A stretch of 64,000 nucleotides of DNA from Actinomycetota bacterium (lineage in GTDB: Bacteria; Actinomycetota; Geothermincolia; Geothermincolales; RBG-13-55-18), in NCBI GenBank assembly GCA_014360655.1, contig JACIXC010000008.1:62001-126000 (forward strand). The letters run 5' to 3'. Within the stretch, counting starts at the first letter, position 1, and each line of letters starts with the position of its first letter. Of the stretch, positions 26,007 to 34,831 are shown piece after piece. The translations under genes and the position numbers were made by a program. The notes beneath the pieces were generated by a model. The model ran no database searches and had not been told where the DNA came from. It saw nothing but the letters and a program-made list of their open reading frames with translations.

Positions 26007-26510
26007 TCAGAAGGCCACGAACTTGTCCCGGGAGGCGCCGCAGATGGGGCACTTCTCGGGGGCTTCGCCCTCGCGGGTGTGCCCGCAGACGCTGCAGATC
26101 TGGATGGTGCCCACCTGCACGTCCTCGCCCCTGTCCACCGCCTCCTTGGCTTTCCTGTACCACTCGGCGTGTATCTTCTCCGCCTCCAGGGCGTAATGGG
26201 TGCTGCGCACCGCCCCCGCCTCGTCCTGCAGCTTTGCCGTGGCGTTGAACACGGGGTACATCTCGTTTATCTCGTAGGTCTCGCCGTTTATGCAGGTCTG
26301 TATGTTTTCGGAGGGGGAGCGCAGCCCTCCCAGGACCTGCAGGTGGTTCCCGGCGTGCACCCTCTCCGCGTAGGCGATGGCCCGGAACATCCTGGCCAGC
26401 TCGCCCAGTCCCTCCGCCTCCGCCCTGTCCGCGAAGAGCTGGTACTTCATGTGCGCCATGCTCTCCCCGGCGAAGGCGTCGTTCAGGAATTTCTCCGTCA
26501 TCTCCCGCAT
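26007..26510 (-). CDS. rbr: rubrerythrin
   Basis: Rubrerythrin reduces hydrogen peroxide in the anaerobe cytoplasm using electrons from rubredoxin or flavodoxin. The 167-residue protein has an N-terminal ferritin-like diiron domain (Glu16 in AFAGESMAHMKY; AYAERVH with Glu49 and His52; LEAEKIHAEWY) and a C-terminal rubredoxin-like Fe(Cys)4 domain (Cys139, Cys142, Cys154, Cys157: CSVCG and CPICG). AAGGAGG is six bases before the ATG at 26510; a second ATG at 26516 is too close to that site. It precedes desulfoferrodoxin. Confidence 0.95.
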   Translation of the reverse strand: MREMTEKFLNDAFAGESMAHMKYQLFADRAEAEGLGELARMFRAIAYAERVHAGNHLQVLGGLRSPSENIQTCINGETYEINEMYPVFNATAKLQDEAGAVRSTHYALEAEKIHAEWYRKAKEAVDRGEDVQVGTIQICSVCGHTREGEAPEKCPICGASRDKFVAF

Positions 26511-27121
26511 GCTCATACCTCCTTGCCGTCTCCTTTTATTCTCTTCCCGCCCCCTCACAGCGCCCCCTCTCGGCGCTTGTTCCGATTCTTGCCCGTCTTC
26601 TCTCTTCCGGGGCGGGGGTTCCACCTCGATATGATTCCCTGCCGCAAACGCCGTGAAACACGGTGGCGGAGCGCACGGCTGACATAGCTCATATCACTCA
26701 CCCCCAGTCCCGCGATAGCATAATGCACGCTTTCGCCCCGCCGCGCGCAGGTTTTTCGCTCTCTATCACTCTCCCGTCCCGCGGTAACATCCGCCCCCCG
26801 CTTTCGCCAGCCGTGATCGCCAGCTTTTCGATCTCGCCCCGGCCACCTTACGGCGTCCCCGAAGAAGGGGATGACGGGCCGGCCTCGTCCCGCCTCACGC
26901 GGTTTTGCAGGCGTGACTTGCATCGGTGCTGTTTAAGGCGCGCATAGCGTGGGAAACATGGCATTGCTGGGCACATGCCGCGTCTTCGACGGGCATGCGC
27001 GGATGGCCGGCATTCCCGGTGGGAAAGACCTGCGGGGCCGGCTGACGGCAGGACGCCTGCGAGAGGAAAGCTCTGGGAATCGCGCACGGAAGGGGCGCGG
27101 ACGGGAAGAGCAGGAGAGGTC
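26511..27121. other. long intergenic region, no gene recognised
   Basis: This is the divergent space between rubrerythrin and the next plus-strand gene. Short open frames on both strands lack domain character and good ribosome sites. It should hold promoters for both directions, but none stands out. Confidence 0.35.
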
Positions 27122-27823
27122 ATGGCCGCTCTCATGGACAGGCCCGCGGATATCATCGCGGCGGCGTGCGAGGGAAAGGACGTCGCCGGCTTCCGCCTCG
27201 TGCCGCGCGACTTCCGCAAGGGCCGGACGGAAAGGGAGACCTACTTCAACCTCTTCCTCGCGCGGGAAGGCACGCTCTCGCGGAATCCCGTCGTGCAGGG
27301 GCTTTTCTTCATGGGGAGGGGAGAGCACATCAGGCCCTGGATCGAGTTCCGGTTCGATCCGCACGCCGCCTTCCCGGACGGCGGAGAGGTGGACCTGGAT
27401 GAAATGGGGCTCACCGGCGACGTCTTTTCCCTCCTCGGGAGCCTGATACCCCCGGGAGGTTCCATGATGGTCATCTACGGTGCCGAACGCCACCCCCTCT
27501 CCGCTGAGACGGAGAGCGGGCTGAAGCGGAAATTCCCTCCCCAGGCGACCCCCATAGGCTACCGGCTGTGGGAGGCCGGCTTCCGCTGGTACAAGGACTG
27601 GTATTTCCCGGAAGGATGGCTGGAGGGAGCCATGAAGCTGCAGGCGACCCGCCCTCTGGACGACGACATCCGCCTGTTGCGGGAAGCGCAGGCGAAAAGG
27701 GAGCTGGAAGGATTTGTCTACGAGATGCGCCGGCGCAGCGTCCCCGACCCGGAGGCGAGAAGGGCCCTGGCGCGCGCGGAGGAGATACTTTCCGGCCTGG
27801 ACGGTAACGCGCCGCCTCACTGA
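27122..27823 (+). CDS. conserved protein of unknown function (possibly DUF1122-like)
   Basis: The ATG at 27122 follows GGAGAGG by four bases, giving 233 residues; the open frame extends further upstream without a better site. The protein is soluble and mixed alpha/beta with no signal peptide. Notable conserved-looking segments are FRLVPRDFRKGRTERETYFN, HIRPWIEFRFDP, GSLIPPGGSMMVIYG and GYRLWEAGFRWYKDWYFPEG. The last, with helices after it, recalls the DUF1122 family, but I cannot confirm this. The C-terminus is a charged helix. Neighbours give no clear clue. Confidence 0.6.
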   Translation: MAALMDRPADIIAAACEGKDVAGFRLVPRDFRKGRTERETYFNLFLAREGTLSRNPVVQGLFFMGRGEHIRPWIEFRFDPHAAFPDGGEVDLDEMGLTGDVFSLLGSLIPPGGSMMVIYGAERHPLSAETESGLKRKFPPQATPIGYRLWEAGFRWYKDWYFPEGWLEGAMKLQATRPLDDDIRLLREAQAKRELEGFVYEMRRRSVPDPEARRALARAEEILSGLDGNAPPH

Positions 27824-28271
27824 ACCCGTCCCGCCGGGCCGCATCCTGCCATTTTATCTATGAGAGTCATGCCGGCCGCCGGTTCCTCCATGGTCCACGT
27901 TCCCGGAGCCGCGGGTACGGGACGCTCCCGGTATGCGGCGGAGGGTCTTTCCCGGCAAAGGATTTTCGGGGCGGAACGTGGAATCGAATATACAGCCTCA
28001 TCTCGAGGGGAAAGGAGGGAAGTTGCAGGACGCGGAGGCGGGAGAACTCGAGCGCGGGCCTCTCGGTGCGGCTGATGCCAGCCGGGTGGTGGTCACCTGG
28101 CCCCGCTCTCCGAGCCCGCTGGCGACCCTGCTGCGGGGCAGCGATTTCGATGTATCCCGTGCCGGTGATCCCTCTCCCTTCTCCGCCTTGAGCGGCGCGC
28201 GCGGCGGCCCGTGATCGCGGGGTTCACCCTCCCGGGGAGCCACCCTTTTCACCGGGTGTTGCGGAGCGCGT
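27824..28271. other. intergenic region, doubtful small frame
   Basis: A frame from a TTG at 28023 (AAAGGAGGG upstream) to 28214 could make a 63-residue peptide, but it has no recognisable character and I leave it unannotated. Confidence 0.3.
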
Positions 28272-29087
28272 TCATGTCACGTCCACCAGGGAGGAGATGC
28301 GCCGTACCAGCCCTTGCAGGAAGTCCCTTTGGGTGACCGTGAGCTCGATGGCGCCCTCGGGGCAGACCTCCACGCAGTGCCCGCACCCCCGGCATCCTTC
28401 CCCGATCACGGCATGGCCGCCCTCCAGGCGGATGGCCCCGGCGAAGCAGGCTTTCTCAACGCAGGTCCCGCAGCCCACGCACCTCTCGGTGACCCTGACC
28501 TCCACTCCCGGCATGCGGTGCACCTTCCCGGATATCTTACCGGAGAGGGAGGGTATTATCCTCCACAGGCAGCAGCAGGGGCAACAGTTGCACACGGTGA
28601 GCAGCTGCTCGCCCGGCTTGACGTGCAGCCATACCGTGTCCAGCTTGTTCCTGCCGATGAGCTGGTAAAGTCCCGCTTCCCGGCATTTCCGCAGGTGTTC
28701 CCTCGCCTCCTCGCGGGAAACGGGATGACCCAACCTGGGATTTATTCCCATGGCGGCTTTTCCCATGAAGAGGCAGCCGAGATCGACCGGGTAATCCCTG
28801 CAACCGCTCGCCTCGCGGCAGATACAGGCGTTCATTATCCAGAGATAATTGGCCTGGTCGATGAAATGCTCCACCACCCGCGAGGGAAGGACCACGCTCT
28901 CCCCGTCCTCCACGCTCTCGTCCACGCGGATGACCCGGTCCTTGGGAAGGTACACGAGGTCGTCCCCTCCGAAAAGCCATCCGTCCAGTATCCCCCCGAT
29001 GACGGGCGCCCTGGTCAGTTTCGCCAAGGTGAAACGCTGCGGAAAGGTCTTCTTCAACAGGTTCACGAACCACAGGGGACTGGACAA
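28272..29087 (-). CDS. cysteine-rich iron-sulfur protein (paralogue A)
   Basis: 271 residues from a TTG at 29087 (GGGAGGG upstream). Two C-terminal ferredoxin clusters are clear: Cys203/206/209/214 and Cys232/235/238/242. Ahead of them is an unusual cysteine array: NACICRE (Cys88, Cys90), Cys96, Cys105 and VCNCCPCCCLW (Cys166, 168, 169, 171-173). The same array recurs in the genes at 32414 and 34832, but this copy lacks their winged-helix-like N-terminal domain. The cysteines could bind extra Fe-S clusters or another metal. The function is unknown; an electron-transfer or metal-dependent regulatory role is inference. Confidence 0.75.
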   Translation of the reverse strand: MSSPLWFVNLLKKTFPQRFTLAKLTRAPVIGGILDGWLFGGDDLVYLPKDRVIRVDESVEDGESVVLPSRVVEHFIDQANYLWIMNACICREASGCRDYPVDLGCLFMGKAAMGINPRLGHPVSREEAREHLRKCREAGLYQLIGRNKLDTVWLHVKPGEQLLTVCNCCPCCCLWRIIPSLSGKISGKVHRMPGVEVRVTERCVGCGTCVEKACFAGAIRLEGGHAVIGEGCRGCGHCVEVCPEGAIELTVTQRDFLQGLVRRISSLVDVT

Positions 29088-29370
29088 GCTTCCCTCCCTT
29101 CTACGCGGTGGCCCGAGCCCTCCATCTCGCCACGCCTTGATTATCGCCGAATGCGCCTGCATGCGGTAGTCTTTATCGGCCCCAAGGGGAGTTGATGGCG
29201 GCCGGACCGGCGAGGCGGCGGCCGCCGGCCTCGCGTGCGCGCAGGGAAAGGGATTGGTTGCGGCCCGTGGCCGGTGGATAATAGGGGATAACGGCGACGT
29301 GCCGCGGCGGGGGAGCCGGGGGAACGGCAAGGCGCGGAATATAGAAGAGAAGGAAGGGAGGACCAGGCCG

Positions 29371-30003
29371 ATGCGCGGTGTGAGGTCTTCCGGGGATGGA
29401 GAAGCGGCACATCGTGTCGCGGAGGAGAAAGGCGACCTGGTGTTCCTTCCCCTGACCGTGGAGCGCTGGGACGACTTCGAGGAGCTTTTCGGAGAGCACG
29501 GCGCCTACAGCGGTTGCTGGTGCATGTGGTGGAGGGTCACCCGCGCCCGCTTCGAGAAGCAGTTGGGCGAGGGGAACCGCCTGGCCATGAAGGCCATCGT
29601 GGACTCTGGGGAGGTACCAGGCATCCTCGCCTACCACCGGGGAAGGGCGGTGGGATGGTGTTCGGTGGCCCCCCGGGAGAACTTCGCGGCCCTGGAGAGG
29701 TCACGCAAGCTGAGGCGCGTCGACGACAGGCCGGTGTGGTCGGTGGTGTGCTTCTACGTGGCCCCCGACTACCGGCGACGGGGTCTCATGCGCCCGCTGC
29801 TCGAGGCGGCCGTCGCCTACGCGCGAGAGAACGGTGCGGAGATCGTGGAGGGTTATCCCGTGGACGTCCCCGACAGGCTCACCGGTTCCTCCGGGTACAT
29901 CGGCCTGAAGCCCGTCTTCCGGGCGGTGGGCTTCAAGGAGATCGCCAGGCCCTCCGAGTCCCAGTCCATCATGAGGTACGAGATTTCACCGCCGCCTGGT
30001 TGA
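29371..30003 (+). CDS. GNAT-family N-acetyltransferase
   Basis: 210 residues from the ATG at 29371 (GGGAGG nine bases upstream). The acetyl-CoA site is seen as VCFYVAPDYRRRGLMRPLLE (motif A, RRRGLM), followed by a typical motif B tail (GYIGLKPVFRAVGFKEIAR). The N-terminus CWCMWWRVTRARFEK matches a GNAT subgroup found widely in bacteria. The substrate is unknown. Its 3' end overlaps the 3' end of the convergent larB gene by 35 bases. Confidence 0.82.
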   Translation: MRGVRSSGDGEAAHRVAEEKGDLVFLPLTVERWDDFEELFGEHGAYSGCWCMWWRVTRARFEKQLGEGNRLAMKAIVDSGEVPGILAYHRGRAVGWCSVAPRENFAALERSRKLRRVDDRPVWSVVCFYVAPDYRRRGLMRPLLEAAVAYARENGAEIVEGYPVDVPDRLTGSSGYIGLKPVFRAVGFKEIARPSESQSIMRYEISPPPG

Positions 30004-30736
30004 TGAGGTGGGCCATGTAGCCGGCGCCGAAGCCGTTGTCGATGTTCACCACCGCCACCCCCGGGGCGCAGGAATTGAGCATGGTCAGGAGGGCGGAGAG
30101 CCCCCCGAAGCTGGCGCCGTAGCCGACGGAGGTGGGGACGGCTATCACCGGGCAGCTCACCAGCCCTCCCACGATACTGGCAAGCGCGCCCTCCATGCCG
30201 GCGACCACCACCACCACGTTGGCGTCGCGGAACACCTCGCTGTGTGAGAGCAGGCGGTGCACGCCGGCCACTCCCACGTCGTAGAGGCGCTCCACGAAGT
30301 TGCCGGTGAGCTCGGAGACCAGGGCCGCTTCCTCGGCCACCGGGATATCCGCCGTGCCCCCGGTGACCACCACGACCTTCCCCGCCAGCTCTTTCCTCTC
30401 GCGCCGGATGACGATGAGGCGTGCGAGAGGGTGATATTCGGCTTCCGGGAAACGCTCCTTCATCTCGCGGTAGAGTTCCTCGCTTGCCCTCGTCAGAAGC
30501 ACGCTCCCCGTGTTCTTCTCCAGCAGGGACTGCACGATAGGCTGCAGGGTCTCCCTGGGCTTGCCCTCGCAGTAGACCACCTCCGGCAACCCCTTGCGCA
30601 GCTCGCGGTGGTGGTCGACGTGGGCGAATCCCAGGTCGGTGACCGGCTCCGCCGCCAGGCGGGCCGCCGCTTCCGCCGGGTCCATCTCACCGCGGCCGAC
30701 CCGCTCCAGGATCTCCTCCAGCTCATCCCTGCGCAT
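29969..30736 (-). CDS. larB: nickel pincer cofactor biosynthesis protein LarB
   Basis: LarB carboxylates and hydrolyses nicotinic acid adenine dinucleotide in the first step of making the nickel-pincer nucleotide of lactate racemase and related enzymes. The 255-residue protein has the family N-terminus (ELEEILERVGRGEMDPAEAA, LGFAHVDHHRELRKGLPEVV) and the PurE-like C-terminal domain (VVTGGTADIPVAEEAAL, VVAGMEGALASIVGG, VGYGASFGGLSALL). The start at 30736 has AAGGAGGGAG upstream; the frame continues to 31111 without similarity. larC and larE are not in this window. The gene tail overlaps the GNAT gene. Confidence 0.92.
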   Translation of the reverse strand: MRRDELEEILERVGRGEMDPAEAAARLAAEPVTDLGFAHVDHHRELRKGLPEVVYCEGKPRETLQPIVQSLLEKNTGSVLLTRASEELYREMKERFPEAEYHPLARLIVIRRERKELAGKVVVVTGGTADIPVAEEAALVSELTGNFVERLYDVGVAGVHRLLSHSEVFRDANVVVVVAGMEGALASIVGGLVSCPVIAVPTSVGYGASFGGLSALLTMLNSCAPGVAVVNIDNGFGAGYMAHLINQAAVKSRTS

Positions 30737-31129
30737 GGGCTCCCTCCTTCCGGCTGTCGCCGCTCCCGCCAGGATGTTCATGGGCACTGCAACACCCTTC
30801 CGTATAGTATAAGGGAAAGGGCTGGGACAGGCAGCGAGGGGAAGGGGGTAGGCGTCGAGGTGCCGCTCTGCGGGGAAATCCCATGAGACCTGCCGGTATC
30901 GGCCGGTGAATCGCCGTGAATACTTACCTGCCTTGCCGGCGGTCCTGACCCGGGGCGCGCGAACCCCTGCCTCGCGGGGCACGCGCACTGCCGTGCGGGG
31001 AGCAAGCGCAAAGCGCAAGCCCACGAAATTGATTGAGGGTGCGGAACAAGCCCGACCCGGAAGGCCTGTTATGCGTAGCGGGGCACTGCAAGCAGCGCCC
31101 CGTTGCTTCAAGCCATCGTCTGCTGGATT
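30737..31129. other. intergenic region with hairpin
   Basis: No gene. GCGGGGC and GCGCCCCG around 31078-31103 form a GC-rich hairpin that may end the RNA-binding protein transcript on the minus strand. A TATAGTAT stretch near 30803 is a possible promoter for larB. Confidence 0.35.
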
Positions 31130-31402
31130 TTACCAGCTATTATAGTTCGAGCGGCGCTCCGGCTTCGGGCGAGCCTCGTTCACCCTCAACACGCGTCCCT
31201 CGAACTCCTTGTTGTCCAGGCTTGCGATGGCGGCCTTGGCTTCCTCCTCGTTGGGCATCTCCACGAAACCAAAGCCGCGCGAACGACCGGTCTGACGATC
31301 CGTGATGATGCTCACCGTGTCCACCACGCCGTACGACTCGAAGAGGTTCCGCAGGGAGTCCTCGGTCGAGCCGTAACTCAGGTTTCCTACGTAGATGTTC
31401 AT
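31130..31402 (-). CDS. RRM-type RNA-binding protein
   Basis: A 90-residue protein made of a single RNA recognition motif: RNP2 is IYVGNL at the N-terminus and RNP1 is RSRGFGFVEM near residue 41. A short basic tail follows (PKPERRSNYNSW). Such proteins bind single-stranded RNA and are often cold-induced RNA chaperones in bacteria. The start is chosen where the RRM begins; AAAGGAG lies about 15 bases upstream, rather far. Confidence 0.92.
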   Translation of the reverse strand: MNIYVGNLSYGSTEDSLRNLFESYGVVDTVSIITDRQTGRSRGFGFVEMPNEEEAKAAIASLDNKEFEGRVLRVNEARPKPERRSNYNSW

Positions 31403-31592
31403 CTTGCGCTGTCTCAGCTCCTTTCTCAGCCTTCTCCGCAACGACAACCTTTAAGCGCGGAGAAGATGCCCCCGTGCGCAGGCATCCTCAACATTTTAAT
31501 TAAATCCGGGATATAAAGTAAAGGCATGTGGCGCAGAGCGCCGCTAGGTGAGCCTTGAGGGGCGACCGCTTCCGGCAGGCAAAGGGCAAAGG

Positions 31593-31817
31593 TCACCGGA
31601 AGTCGCCCAGTTTCTTGTGCTTGTCCACCGGGCGGTCGAGCTTGTCCACCGGCTTGTCCGTGTCGTGGAAGCAACTCCCCGGTTTCTCGCTCTCCTTCAC
31701 CTTGGCGTAGATGACTTCCTGCAGGAAGGCCAGGGCCGCCTCCCGGTCGCGGTCCAGGATGATGCGCTCCAGCTCCATGCGCTCCCTCTCGCCGAAGGAG
31801 ATACCCCAGGTCCTCAA
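31593..31817 (-). CDS. small charged protein of unknown function
   Basis: 74 residues from a TTG at 31817, with GGGAGTG nine bases upstream. The central part is a strongly helical, coherent sequence (MELERIILDRDREAALAFLQ then EVIYAKVKE), and the C-terminus is Lys/Asp-rich with a near repeat (DKPVDKLDRPVDKHKK). It has no signal peptide or membrane segment. Base and residue composition look like a real gene, but I recognise no family. Confidence 0.5.
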   Translation of the reverse strand: MRTWGISFGERERMELERIILDRDREAALAFLQEVIYAKVKESEKPGSCFHDTDKPVDKLDRPVDKHKKLGDFR

Positions 31818-32413
31818 GGATAATCACTCCCTTCGCTCCGGGCGATCCGTGCCCTGCGCCCTTTGGCCCGTCTCGCCCGCAGCCCGCGTATCCTCCCGCG
31901 GCCCACGACCCCCAACGGGCGCGCCTCACCGCACATACTATGATATCGCCCTCCGCCGCCTGTAGGTACGTGGACGGGAGGGGTGATGCATCCCCGCGGG
32001 GCTTGACCTCCCGGTGGCGGTTGATAGAGATGAACTTCCACGGTATGCGCTACCACACGAATCGCGTTACCGCCGTTCGCTCAGGTATAGCCGGCGTGGT
32101 CCCCGCCGCCCTCCATGTGCCTGGTGACGGGGTTTCCGCTCCGTGAACGCGATTTGCCCCACGGGTTTTCCGGCTGTGCCGATGCACGCATGACGTTACG
32201 GCGCTTCATGCGAGGTTGGCTTTCAAAGGATGCGGAGGTTGCCTGCGCCCACCTTCTCGTATCTAATGTATATGGGTGCGTGTCTCGGTGGCCACGGAAA
32301 AGATGAACTTGCCTGGCATGTTTCTGGGTCGACACGGGACGTGCGGCGCGTATAGCGGCTGATCGGCATTGTTGCAGTCCATGCGATGCTTGTGCGGGGA
32401 AGGGGGGCTTGTG
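31818..32413. other. long intergenic region, no gene recognised
   Basis: Nearly 600 bases between divergent genes. Short open frames exist on both strands but have neither good starts nor protein character. I see no RNA gene. Confidence 0.35.
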
Positions 32414-33598
32414 ATGGTGAACGTGGCGACAGGTGACGACGTTTACGTGCGGCTGCGGGAGTTCCTGGACCGCCTGCCCAGCGGTTTCCCCGCCACGGAG
32501 AGCGGGGTGGAGCTGCGGTTGCTGAGGAAGCTCTTCACCCCGGAGGAGGCCGAGCTTGCCATGCGGCTGCGCCTCTTCCCGGAGCCCGCGCGGGTGATCG
32601 CCAGGCGCTGCGGGCTGGGAGAAAGCGAGGCCGCGGAGAAACTGGAGGACATGGCCAGGAAGGGACTGGTGCTGCGGGTGTTCGGCGGGAGGGAACGCTT
32701 CTACCTGGCGTTACACTTCGTGGTGGGTATCTACGAGTTCCACCTTAACGACATCGACCGCGAGCTGGCGGAGATGTTCGAGGAATACATCGAGCACGCG
32801 GGAAGAACCCTGCCCAAGCAATACAGGGTGGTGCCGGTGGGCGCGGCGGTTCCCTCCGCATCCCGCGTGGCGCCCTACGACCGCGTGCGGGAGCTGGTGT
32901 CCCGCTATGAGGACATCGCCGTGGCACCGTGTATCTGCCGCAGGGAGAAGGGCCTGCTGGGCGAGGAGTGCGATAAGCCCAGCGAGACCTGCCTGACCTT
33001 CGGCGTCGGTGCCCAGCTCTACGTGGAGAACGGGCTGGGCCGAAGGATCGACGCCGCTGAAGCCCTGGCGGTGCTCGACAGGGCCGAGGAGGCGGGTCTC
33101 GTCCTGAACGCCACCAACGCGCGGGATATCGTCAACATCTGCTGCTGCTGTTCCTGCTGCTGCGGGGTCCTGCGTGCCCTGAAGCTCGAGGAGAGGCCGG
33201 CCGAGGGCATACGTTCACCCTATTACGCGGAGATCGACCCCGCGAGCTGCGACCTCTGCGGGACCTGCCTGGAACGCTGCCAGATGGAGGCCCTGCGCGA
33301 GTCGGATGGTTCCATGCGCGTGGACCGGGACAGGTGCATCGGCTGCGGGCTCTGCGTATCCACCTGTCCCGCGGGAGCCGTCAGGCTGGTGACCAAGGAA
33401 GACGTCCCTGCGCCATATGCCAATTATTTCCACAACCTTGCTGGTGTGGCGGGGGGAAGGGGGTTGCCTTTCGGGAAGATGACTCCCGTGATGCGCCTGA
33501 CGAAGATACCTGTGTTCCTGCGCGTCCTGCCCTACCTGTACAAAACGGGCCTCGTTACCCCGGTGGTCAACCTCCTGGCCAGGAGGGGCTGGGTCTAG
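32414..33598 (+). CDS. cysteine-rich iron-sulfur protein with winged-helix-like N-terminus (paralogue B)
   Basis: 394 residues from the ATG at 32414 (GGGGGG upstream). Residues 38-100 (FTPEEAELAMRLRLFPEPAR, then SEAAEKLEDMARKGLVLR) look like a small winged-helix domain. A cysteine array follows: APCICRRE (Cys173, Cys175), Cys186, Cys193, and NICCCCSCCCG (Cys243-246, 248-250). Two ferredoxin clusters are at Cys279/282/285/289 and Cys308/311/314/318. The hydrophobic C-terminal tail (IPVFLRVLPYLYKTGLVTPV) may touch a membrane or partner. Related to the genes at 28272 and 34832. Function unknown; a redox-responsive role is inference. Confidence 0.75.
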   Translation: MVNVATGDDVYVRLREFLDRLPSGFPATESGVELRLLRKLFTPEEAELAMRLRLFPEPARVIARRCGLGESEAAEKLEDMARKGLVLRVFGGRERFYLALHFVVGIYEFHLNDIDRELAEMFEEYIEHAGRTLPKQYRVVPVGAAVPSASRVAPYDRVRELVSRYEDIAVAPCICRREKGLLGEECDKPSETCLTFGVGAQLYVENGLGRRIDAAEALAVLDRAEEAGLVLNATNARDIVNICCCCSCCCGVLRALKLEERPAEGIRSPYYAEIDPASCDLCGTCLERCQMEALRESDGSMRVDRDRCIGCGLCVSTCPAGAVRLVTKEDVPAPYANYFHNLAGVAGGRGLPFGKMTPVMRLTKIPVFLRVLPYLYKTGLVTPVVNLLARRGWV

Positions 33599-33640
33599 GC
33601 GTCTTTATGGGCATCATCGCCATCTTTGGGGTCAGGCCCC

Positions 33641-33673
33641 GTCCATGGGCCCCGTCCATGGGCCCCGTCCACG
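33641..33673 (+). repeat. 13-bp tandem repeat upstream of the dehydrogenase gene
   Basis: GTCCATGGGCCCC occurs twice (33641-33653 and 33654-33666), followed by a third partial copy (GTCCACG). It lies about 50 bases before the dehydrogenase start, in its likely promoter or leader. Confidence 0.8.
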
Positions 33674-33723
33674 TCTGGGGTATATTTAAAAGGTGCCGGT
33701 TGCTTCGGACAGGGAGGATCGAG

Positions 33724-34551
33724 ATGGGCGGCCGTGTCAAGGTCAGGGATTTCGAGGGCAAGAGAGTCTACCTCGTGGGGGGATCGAGCGGCATCGGGCT
33801 GGCCGCGGCAAAGCTCCTGGCACGGGAGGGGAGCGACGTCGTCGTCTTCGCCCGCGGCCGCGAGCGCCTGGAAGCCGCCGTGGGCGAGATGGAGAGGGAA
33901 AGGAAGCGGGAGGGGCAGCGTTTCGCCTGGAGGCAGCTGGACGTCACCGACCACCAGCAGGTCGCCCGGGTGATGGATGAGGCGGTGGCCGCATTCGGCC
34001 CCCCGGACATCCTCATCAACTGCGCCGGGCGCGCCCGCCCCGGCTACTTCGAGAACATAAGCTACGAACAGTTCGACGAGAGCATGAAGATACACGCCTA
34101 CGGGGCCTGGAACACCGTCTCCGCCCTTTATCCCCACATGAAGGAGAGGGGAGGCTACATCGTCAACACCTCCTCCGTGGTGGGGTTCATGGGCGTCTTC
34201 GGCTACACGGATTACGCCGCCTCCAAGTTCGCGGTGGTGGGTTTCAGCGAGGCCCTGCGCAGCGAGGCCAGGCGCCACGGCATCGGGGTCTCCGTCCTCT
34301 GCCCTCCCGACACCGACACCCCGGGCTTCGCCGTGGAAAACCTTACCAAGCCGCCGGAGACCGTGGCGGTGAGCGAGGGCGGCGGCATCATGCGCCCCGA
34401 GGAGGTAGCCGCGGCCCTGCTCGGTGGGATGCGCAGGGGGCGCTTCTTCATCGGCCCCGGCTCCGCCGGCATGATCTACCGCGTGAAGCGCTTCCTCCCC
34501 TGGCTGGTGGACATGGTCATGGAGCGGGCGATAAGAAAAGCCCGCAGATGA
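33724..34551 (+). CDS. short-chain dehydrogenase, 3-ketodihydrosphingosine-reductase-like
   Basis: 275 residues, ATG preceded by AGGGAGG. The Rossmann nucleotide site is VYLVGGSSGIGLAAAKLL (Gly19-Gly25), with NCAGRARPG, the catalytic Ser in NTSSVVGFMG and the YAASK pair near residues 164-168. The segment PPDTDTPGFAVENLTKPPET is characteristic of 3-ketodihydrosphingosine reductases, which reduce 3-ketosphinganine with NADPH. The C-terminal hydrophobic helix (LPWLVDMVMERAIRKARR) suggests membrane association. No serine palmitoyltransferase gene is in the window, so a role in sphingolipid synthesis is unproven. Confidence 0.82.
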   Translation: MGGRVKVRDFEGKRVYLVGGSSGIGLAAAKLLAREGSDVVVFARGRERLEAAVGEMERERKREGQRFAWRQLDVTDHQQVARVMDEAVAAFGPPDILINCAGRARPGYFENISYEQFDESMKIHAYGAWNTVSALYPHMKERGGYIVNTSSVVGFMGVFGYTDYAASKFAVVGFSEALRSEARRHGIGVSVLCPPDTDTPGFAVENLTKPPETVAVSEGGGIMRPEEVAAALLGGMRRGRFFIGPGSAGMIYRVKRFLPWLVDMVMERAIRKARR

Positions 34552-34831
34552 GGGAGGGTGGAGGCAGTCGGGCAACCGCATTCATCATGCATGGATGCCG
34601 CCAGTGTTGATGCAGGAGGTAAGGGCGGTGCGGGCGGAGGATGCGTCAAAGATAGCGGTAATGTAAGCGTGGGTCACGGATTTCTCCGTGGTTGCGGAAA
34701 AGAGCCCTCGCGGCGCCTTACCATGACGTGAGCCTCCCGGGACGGTAGAAGATGCCGTAAGGGCAGGTTGCGGCGAGAACATGTGCGCCGATGAGGAAGT
34801 CGCGGGTTCGGAAGGCAGGGAGGGAAGGGAG

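Noticed and set aside
27933-28214. 93-codon frame in the gap before the iron-sulfur protein
   Set aside because: No recognisable sequence character; only a chance-like ribosome site at an internal TTG.
30737-31111. 125-codon N-terminal extension of LarB
   Set aside because: LarB homology begins at the internal ATG, which has a strong ribosome site; the extension has no similarity.
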